Origin: Accumulibacter sp.
GTDB taxonomy: Bacteria > Pseudomonadota > Gammaproteobacteria > Burkholderiales > Rhodocyclaceae
Length of the DNA stretch: 15,211 bases
Reading direction: 5' to 3'
Assembly (NCBI GenBank): GCA_031274075.1
Contig: JAISQQ010000218.1
Span: forward strand, 1 to 15,211
Shown here: one piece after another, positions 7,001-12,876 of the stretch
How the letters are laid out: each line of letters starts with the position of its first letter
Numbering within the stretch: position 1 is the stretch's first letter
Notes under the pieces: generated by a model
Told to the model about the DNA's origin: nothing
What the model saw: only the letters and a program-made list of their open reading frames with translations
Databases searched by the model: none
Program-made: the position numbers and the translations under genes

Positions 7001-7270
7001 TCAAATCCCCCGCTTCCAATTTTTTCCCCGTTTGCGCCGGATTTCGCGGCGGGAGATCGGCTTGGCGAGAAGCGCCAGCGCCCGAAAGCGCCATGAGAAA
7101 TTCGGCTTGTCGCCGATGAGGCGGCGGGCGATGGAACGCCAAGCGTAAGAATCCTTTTGGGCGGCAAAACGGCAAGCGTAGCCCAGAATCGTTGGCTTGG
7201 CGAAAGAGACAGGGCCATCGCCTGCGCAAATGTCGTAAACAGTCGCCAGAAATCTTTTATATTCAAGTCT
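7001..7270 (-). pseudogene. Probable coding remnant (C-terminal piece), unidentified
   Basis: This minus-strand frame is open from just after TAA at 7273-7271 to TGA at 7003-7001 and has no ATG start. It reads like the end of a real protein: KDSYAWRSIARRLIGDKPNF followed by a basic SWRFRALALLAKPISRREIR, with GC-ending codons typical of the genome. I do not know the family; something like a glycosyltransferase tail is only a guess. The upstream half shares about 18 of 20 bases with a sequence near 5920-5938, so part of it may be dispersed repeat rather than gene. Overlapping open frames on the same strand look less protein-like. Confidence 0.3.
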
Positions 7271-7335
7271 TTATGTGGCGGAAAATACCTTTCATCGCAC
7301 CTGAGGAAATGAATCCGATCGCCGGACCTCCGGAA

Positions 7336-7419
7336 CCTGGGAGCGCGGGGCTTCTGCCCCGCAACAGCGATGGTCGTGTCGTTCCCGCCGTTGCGGGGCG
7401 GAAGCCCCGCGCTCCCAGG
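7336..7419. repeat. Palindrome with 29-bp GC-rich arms
   Basis: The arms 7336-7364 and 7391-7419 are complementary at 28 of 29 positions and begin CCTGGGAGCGCGGGGCTTC, with a 26-base loop. The family is the same as at 5798-5887: both start TGGGAGCGCGGG and include GCCCCGC. There is no T tract after the 3' arm, so it is not a simple terminator. Confidence 0.8.
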
Positions 7420-7463
7420 AACCCCAAACCCAGCCGGCCTTCCCGATGCAACGCCTCCCGCTG

Positions 7464-7572
7464 GTCAGGTGACAGGTGACAGATGTCAGGTGTCAGTAAC
7501 TTGCGGCGCTTCGCGCCGGTAAACCCTGACACCTGACACCTGACACCTGACACCTGACACCCGTTACCTGTC
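7464..7572. repeat. Heptanucleotide repeat palindrome (GTCAGGT)n / (ACCTGAC)n
   Basis: The left arm 7464-7496 holds about four and a half heptamers of GTCAGGT with variants (GACAGGT, GACAGAT). The right arm 7524-7558 holds five head-to-tail ACCTGAC units, followed by a variant ACCTGTC at 7566-7572. The two arms are reverse complements and are separated by a small GGCGC/GCGCC hairpin (7504-7517). The element sits about 290 bases upstream of the large oxidoreductase gene. Unit number could vary by slippage. Confidence 0.85.
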
Positions 7573-7807
7573 ACCCGAAATTGGTAGTAGAATGGTTTTC
7601 TTCCGTTACGTCATGTAGTTGTTCCATATTTGCACAATCCGTGACGGAAAATAATTCCAAAACCGCATGAAGGATATGGTCAGGGAACGTTTCATTGGCG
7701 AGTCAGACCAGACTCTTGCCGCCGGGGCGATCGGGTGGATTGGCGCATCGTTCGCGGCGGGCAGGGCGTTCCCGTTCCCTTTCCTTGCGTGTATCGTTTT
7801 CAAGCAA

Positions 7808-7842
7808 ACGGGCGGGTTTTCGCCCGTGCGACCGATTTTTTT
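7808..7842 (+). promoter_or_regulatory. Hairpin with T-tract in the oxidoreductase leader
   Basis: ACGGGCG (7808-7814) and CGCCCGT (7821-7827) form a 7-bp stem with a 6-base loop. A run of seven T follows at 7836-7842, ending 21 bases before the ATG at 7864. It resembles an intrinsic terminator, but no plus-strand gene lies upstream, so it may be a leader attenuator or a 5' mRNA stabiliser. The T run starts 8 bases after the stem, which is far for an efficient terminator. The rest of 7573-7863 is a modestly AT-rich leader in which I see no gene. Confidence 0.45.
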
Positions 7843-7863
7843 AACCTCTATGGACGTCCGACC

Positions 7864-10800
7864 ATGAAAGACAAGAAAGCCAAATATCCCGGCCTGCCTA
7901 CCGTCATCAACGGCAACGGCGCCGTCGCCCATGTCATGAGCCATGTCTGCGGCGGCGTGATCGGCTACCCGATCACGCCTTCCACCGAGATTGCCGAGAT
8001 CTACGAAGCTTTCCGGGCGGAAGGCGGCGGCAACGTGTGGGGCAAGCATCCCTTCTTCTTCGAGCCGGAAGGCGAGCATTCGGCGCAGAGCGGCGCGCTC
8101 GGCGCGGCCCTGACCGGCGGGCAGTTCATCTCCAACGCGTCGTCGAGCCAGGGCATCCTGTACGCGCTCGAATCGCACTACGTGACGGTCGGCAAGAAGG
8201 TCGGCGGCTTCGTGCTGCAGGTGGCGGCGCGCGTCGTTTCCAAGCACTCGCTCAACGTGATGGCCGGGCACGACGACGTCTATGCCTTGCTGTCTTCCGG
8301 CTACACCATCCTGTTCGGCGCCAATCCGCAGGAAGCGTCCGATCTCGCGGCGATCGCCTACCGTGTCTCGGCGCTGTCGCTGATCCCCGTGGCCAACGCG
8401 ATGGACGGTTTCGCCACCAGCCACATGATGTGCGAGGCACTGCTGCCGGAGCCGGAACTGCTGCGCGAGTACCTGGGCGACCCGGCTGGGCGCATCAAGG
8501 CGCCGACGCTGGCGCAGGAAGTACTGTTCGGTTCCAAGGGCCGCGTGTTCCAGCTCGAACAGTTCCTCGCGCGCCACGCCGCCGACCTCGAGGAAGAGAA
8601 CCTGGAGGCGCTGAAGAAATATCTCGCGGACAACGCCGCGCAAGTGGAGAAGGACAACGCCGGAGACCTGGTCGGGGAAACGCTGGCCTGGCTGCCCGAG
8701 GAGCTGCGGGGCGCGTGGCGCCGCCAGTGGATCAACGCTTTCGAGAAGGGCACGCGCCAGCTCGTTCCGGCGCTGGTGGACGTCAATAATCCCGGCCTGA
8801 CCGGGCCGGTGCAGAACCAGCCGGACTTCCAGGCCGGCGCGGCCGACCACCGCACGCACTTCGCCAGCGCGGTGCCGGTGCTGGTGCGGCAGGCGATGGC
8901 CGAGTATTCGGCGCTGAGCGGGCGCGACTATTCGCCGGTGCATACCTTCCTGTGCGACGACGCCGAGACGGTGATGCTCGGCTTGGGTTCGGTGTGCGAC
9001 GACGTCGAGGCGGTGGTCAGCTACCTGCGCGGCCAGGGCGAGAAGGTCGGTCTGGTGTCGATCAAGCTCTTGCAGCCCTTCCCGGAGGCCGAAGTGGTCG
9101 CCGCGCTGGCGGGCAAGAAGGCGGTGACGGTACTGGAGCGTTCCGAGCAGACGGCGCTGACCGCGCTGGTCACCCAGGCGCTGTTCAAGGCGCTCGAAAA
9201 CGGCGCGCTGGGAGGCGGCGAGGCCGAGCGCCACGCGGGCATCCCGGCGCTCGAATCCGCGCCGAGGCTGACCACGGCGATCTTCGGCCTCGGCGGCCAC
9301 GACCTGCAGCCGCGCCATCTCGTCGCCGCGTTCCGGAACATGCGGGAAGACAAGGGCGCCTCGCTGATCTATCTGGGTTCGCAGTTCTTCTCGAAGGACG
9401 CGAATCCGCGCATGGCCGAACTGCAGCAGAAACTCCGGGCCGCGTATCCGGAAACCGAGGGCATGGCGCTGGACACCGCGGCCAATCCGCGCCTCTTGCC
9501 GGATTCGGCCTTCCGCGTGCGCTTCCACTCGGTCGGCGGCTACGGCACGATCGCCTCCGGCAAGCTGCTCACCGACATCCTGGCCGGGGTGCTCGACATG
9601 CACTCCAAGGCGGCGCCGAAGTACGGCTCGGAAAAGAGCGGGGCGCCGACCAATTACTACATCACGCTTTCCCCCGAGACGATCAAGATCACCAACGCCG
9701 AACTCGAGGACGTCGAGGTCGTCATCTCGCCCGACCACCGCTGCTTCAGCCATACCAACCCGCTCAAGGGCCTGGCCGAGGGCGGCACCTTCATCCTGCA
9801 GTCGAATTCGACGCCGGAAAAGGTCTGGGAAGAATTGCCGGCGCAGGCGCGCAAGACGATCCGCGAGAAGAAGATCAATTTCTTCGTCATCGACGCCTTC
9901 GCCGTCGCCAAGAAGCACGCGCCGACGCCGGAACTGGCCACGCGCATGATGGGCATCGCCTTCATCGGCGCGGTCGCCGGGCACGTCCGGCAGGTGACCG
10001 CCGGCGCTTCGGCCGAGGCCATCCTGGAAAAGGTGAAGAAGCAGATCGCCAAGAAATTCGGCAGCAAGGGCGCCGCCGTCGTCGACGGCAACATGGAGGT
10101 GATCCGCGAGGGCATCGAGGCCACGCGGCGCGTCGACTACGAGCTGCCGGCGCTGAAAGAGATCGACGCCAAGCCGGCGCCGATCATGCTGCGCAACGTC
10201 TCGCTGTCGGCCTCGGTATGCCAGCCCGAGGGCGCGTCGGTGTGCGGCCTGTTCGACCGCGAGTATTTCGACGACATGATCGCCCGCCCGTTCCGCGAAG
10301 GCAGCATCGCCGAGGCGCCGGTGCTGCCAGGCTCCGGCCTGTTCATGCCGGCCGGCAGCGCCGGCTCGAAGGACAAGGGGCTGTTCCGCCGCAGCGTGCC
10401 GCTGTTCAATCCCGACGTGTGCACCGGCTGCATGGAATGCACGCTGGTCTGTCCGGACGCGGCGGTGCCGAACACCGTGCATGAAATCCACGAACTGCTG
10501 CTCACCGGCATCCGCCGGCTCGAAATCACCGAGGCGCAGCGCGAAGCGATGCGCGGCCAGGTCCATGCGGTCGCCGAGGCGGTGCGCGAGGCGTACCGCC
10601 AGGGCAAGGAAGCCCGCGCCTTCCACGAACTCGTCGCCGAGGCCGCCGCCGGGCTGCCGCCGACCCGCCATGTGACCCTGCTGGACAATTTCAGCAAACT
10701 GGTCGATGTGCTGGCGGCCTTCCCGGTCGCCCGCACCCGGCCATTCTTCGACGCCGCCGAGAAAACCACTCCCGGCAGCGGCGGCCTGTATTCGGTGACC

Positions 10801-12876
10801 ATCGATCCCTGGAAGTGCACCGGCTGCCTGGAATGCGTCGATGTCTGCGGCCCCGGCGCGCTGTCCACGCAGGAGCAGGACGCGGCCTTGCTGGCAGCGC
10901 TGCAGGAGCGTTTCGATTTCATGAGCCAGACGCCGAATACGCCGGCGCGCTTCGTCGACGGCGCCATCCAGGCCGGCGGCGAGATCAAGCGCCTGATGCT
11001 CGACCACGACAACTACTATGCGACCACCGGCGGCCACGGCGGCTGCCGCGGCTGCGGCGAAGTGACGGCGATCCGCCTGGTGATGGCGACCAACCACGCG
11101 ATCACCGCGAAGCGGCGGCGCGAGCACGTCGCGGAACTGGAAAAGCTGATCGCCGATCTGGCCGCCAAGCAGGCTTCGCTGGACGGGAAAGACGCCGAAC
11201 GCGGCCGGCGCGTCGGCGAACTCCTCGCGGCGCTGGAAAAACGCCTCTACCTGTACGAGGGCGGGCCGACCGGCAACGGTCCGGCCGGGGCGATCGTCGC
11301 CAACTCGACGGGCTGCAGCAGCGTCTATGCCTCGACCTTCCCGTTCAACGCCTATAACGATCCGTGGGTCAACAGCCTGTTCCAGGACGCCCAGCCGCTG
11401 GCCAAGGGCCTCTTCGAGGGCGTTGCGGCGCAAAACGTGGCGGATGTGCGGGCCATGCGCCTGGCGCGCCTGGAACTCGACGACGCCTACGTGCCGGAGC
11501 GGCACGACAAGGAATTCCGCTACCTGTCGTGGCCGCAGTTCACCAAGGAGGAACTGGCGCTCCTGCCGACGGTGATCACCATCGGCGGCGACGGCGCGAC
11601 CTACGACATCGGCTTCGGCGCGTTCTCGCGCATCCTGGCGAGCGGCACGCCGCTCAAGGTGCTGGTGCTCAACACCGGGGTCTATTCCAACACCGGCGGG
11701 CAGGCTTCGACCTCGAGCTTCACCGGCCAGGATTCGGACCTCGCGCGGCACGGCGGCGCGCACGGCGGCAAGCGCGAAGCGCGCAAGGAACTGGGGCTGA
11801 TCGCCTCCTTCCATCCGAACGTCTTCGTCTGCTCGACGAGCACCGCCCTGCAGGGACACTACCTGAAGAACACGATGGAGTTTCTCTCGTATACCGACGC
11901 GCCCGCCGTGCTCGACGTCTACACGCCGTGCCAGGGCGAACACGGCATCGCCGACAACGTCTCCGCCCGCCAGGCGCGCCTCGCCGTGGAGAGCCGCATG
12001 AACCCGGTGTTCGTGCACGATCCGCGGCGCGGCAAGACGCTGCACGAGTGGTTCTCGCTCGAAGGCAACCCCGATCCGGACAAGACCTGGGCGAAGACCA
12101 CGCTGGAATACCGCGACGCGGACGGCGAACTCAAGCTGATGGAAATCGATCTTACGCCGGCCAGTTTCGCGCTCGGCGAAATCCGTTTCCGCAAGCAGTT
12201 CAGGAAACTGCCTGCCGATACGGCGGCGGACCTGGTTCCGGTGGCCGAGTTCATCGAGCTGCCGGCCAGCGCGCGCCAGGGCAAGACGCCGTTCGTCTAC
12301 TCGGTGGACGCCGGGCAGCGCCTGGTCCGGATGGGCATGACCCAGGCGATCGTCGATCTGCTCGAGGAGCGGCGCGCGAACTGGCAGACGCTGCAATACC
12401 TGGCCGGTTTCAACGTGGCGCGCGTAGACGCCAGCCACCAGGCCGTGATCGAAGCCCTGCGGGCGGAGATCAGGGAATCCGCCGAGCGTCACGACGGCTC
12501 GCTGGACGCCATCGCCCGCGCCATGTCCGAACTGGCCACCTCGAGCAAGGCGCCCGTCGCCGGGCTTGCCGCGGCCATTGCGCTCGCGCCGGCGGGAGCC
12601 GCCGCCGCGCCCGCTCCCGCGGCGGCGGGGGGAGAGGTGGATGCCGCCGCCGAGGCGCTGGTGAGCATCGAGGATTCGACCCGGTGCACCAACTGCAAGA
12701 CCTGTTACCAGGATATTCCCGATCTGTTCGAGAAGACGCGCATCGTGGTCAACGGCGAAAGCCGTGAAGCGGCGCGGCTGATTCCGGGCGCGCTGGAGCA
12801 CGTGACCGTCACTCCCGAACTGAAGGCCCGCATCAAGCGGGTATCGGCCAACTGCGACGCGGAGATCATACGATGA
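7864..12876 (+). CDS. PFOR-like 2-oxoacid:acceptor oxidoreductase with tethered ferredoxin domain
   Basis: A 1670-residue cytoplasmic enzyme that decarboxylates a 2-oxoacid, probably pyruvate, to an acyl-CoA and low-potential electrons. Domains in order: POR N-terminal (YPITPSTEIAE 35-45; QVAARVVSKHSL 119-130), domain II (about 330-515), gamma-like domain (HSVGGYGTIASG from 555), a di-cluster ferredoxin domain (C853/856/859/863 and C985/988/991/995), and a ThDP domain (GGDGATYDIG 1241-1250; VYSNTGGQAS 1273-1282). The proximal-cluster cysteines are C1061, C1064, C1151 and C1356. Usual NifJ/PFOR proteins have about 1170-1200 residues. The excess is an insertion between the two cluster motifs, a helical insert near 1075-1140, and a C-terminal extension. 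That extension ends in an Ala/Pro linker (about 1563-1597) and a CTNCKTC...C1664 ferredoxin-like domain. The weak ribosome binding site and the NifJ-like N-terminus support ATG 7864. The stop overlaps the next gene (ATGA). Substrate and acceptor are inferred. Confidence 0.9.
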   Translation: MKDKKAKYPGLPTVINGNGAVAHVMSHVCGGVIGYPITPSTEIAEIYEAFRAEGGGNVWGKHPFFFEPEGEHSAQSGALGAALTGGQFISNASSSQGILYALESHYVTVGKKVGGFVLQVAARVVSKHSLNVMAGHDDVYALLSSGYTILFGANPQEASDLAAIAYRVSALSLIPVANAMDGFATSHMMCEALLPEPELLREYLGDPAGRIKAPTLAQEVLFGSKGRVFQLEQFLARHAADLEEENLEALKKYLADNAAQVEKDNAGDLVGETLAWLPEELRGAWRRQWINAFEKGTRQLVPALVDVNNPGLTGPVQNQPDFQAGAADHRTHFASAVPVLVRQAMAEYSALSGRDYSPVHTFLCDDAETVMLGLGSVCDDVEAVVSYLRGQGEKVGLVSIKLLQPFPEAEVVAALAGKKAVTVLERSEQTALTALVTQALFKALENGALGGGEAERHAGIPALESAPRLTTAIFGLGGHDLQPRHLVAAFRNMREDKGASLIYLGSQFFSKDANPRMAELQQKLRAAYPETEGMALDTAANPRLLPDSAFRVRFHSVGGYGTIASGKLLTDILAGVLDMHSKAAPKYGSEKSGAPTNYYITLSPETIKITNAELEDVEVVISPDHRCFSHTNPLKGLAEGGTFILQSNSTPEKVWEELPAQARKTIREKKINFFVIDAFAVAKKHAPTPELATRMMGIAFIGAVAGHVRQVTAGASAEAILEKVKKQIAKKFGSKGAAVVDGNMEVIREGIEATRRVDYELPALKEIDAKPAPIMLRNVSLSASVCQPEGASVCGLFDREYFDDMIARPFREGSIAEAPVLPGSGLFMPAGSAGSKDKGLFRRSVPLFNPDVCTGCMECTLVCPDAAVPNTVHEIHELLLTGIRRLEITEAQREAMRGQVHAVAEAVREAYRQGKEARAFHELVAEAAAGLPPTRHVTLLDNFSKLVDVLAAFPVARTRPFFDAAEKTTPGSGGLYSVTIDPWKCTGCLECVDVCGPGALSTQEQDAALLAALQERFDFMSQTPNTPARFVDGAIQAGGEIKRLMLDHDNYYATTGGHGGCRGCGEVTAIRLVMATNHAITAKRRREHVAELEKLIADLAAKQASLDGKDAERGRRVGELLAALEKRLYLYEGGPTGNGPAGAIVANSTGCSSVYASTFPFNAYNDPWVNSLFQDAQPLAKGLFEGVAAQNVADVRAMRLARLELDDAYVPERHDKEFRYLSWPQFTKEELALLPTVITIGGDGATYDIGFGAFSRILASGTPLKVLVLNTGVYSNTGGQASTSSFTGQDSDLARHGGAHGGKREARKELGLIASFHPNVFVCSTSTALQGHYLKNTMEFLSYTDAPAVLDVYTPCQGEHGIADNVSARQARLAVESRMNPVFVHDPRRGKTLHEWFSLEGNPDPDKTWAKTTLEYRDADGELKLMEIDLTPASFALGEIRFRKQFRKLPADTAADLVPVAEFIELPASARQGKTPFVYSVDAGQRLVRMGMTQAIVDLLEERRANWQTLQYLAGFNVARVDASHQAVIEALRAEIRESAERHDGSLDAIARAMSELATSSKAPVAGLAAAIALAPAGAAAAPAPAAAGGEVDAAAEALVSIEDSTRCTNCKTCYQDIPDLFEKTRIVVNGESREAARLIPGALEHVTVTPELKARIKRVSANCDAEIIR

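Noticed and set aside
7464..7572. CRISPR array
   Set aside because: The units are 7 bases long and contiguous with no unique spacers.
7263..7574. A minus-strand frame with repeated CQVSG units
   Set aside because: The repeats in the translation come directly from the heptanucleotide DNA repeat, not from a protein repeat.
7606..12801. A 1731-codon open frame on the minus strand opposite the PFOR-like gene
   Set aside because: Its composition is Arg/His/Ala/Gly-rich with no domain pattern. It mirrors the strong GC bias at third positions of the real plus-strand gene, whose motifs are unmistakable.
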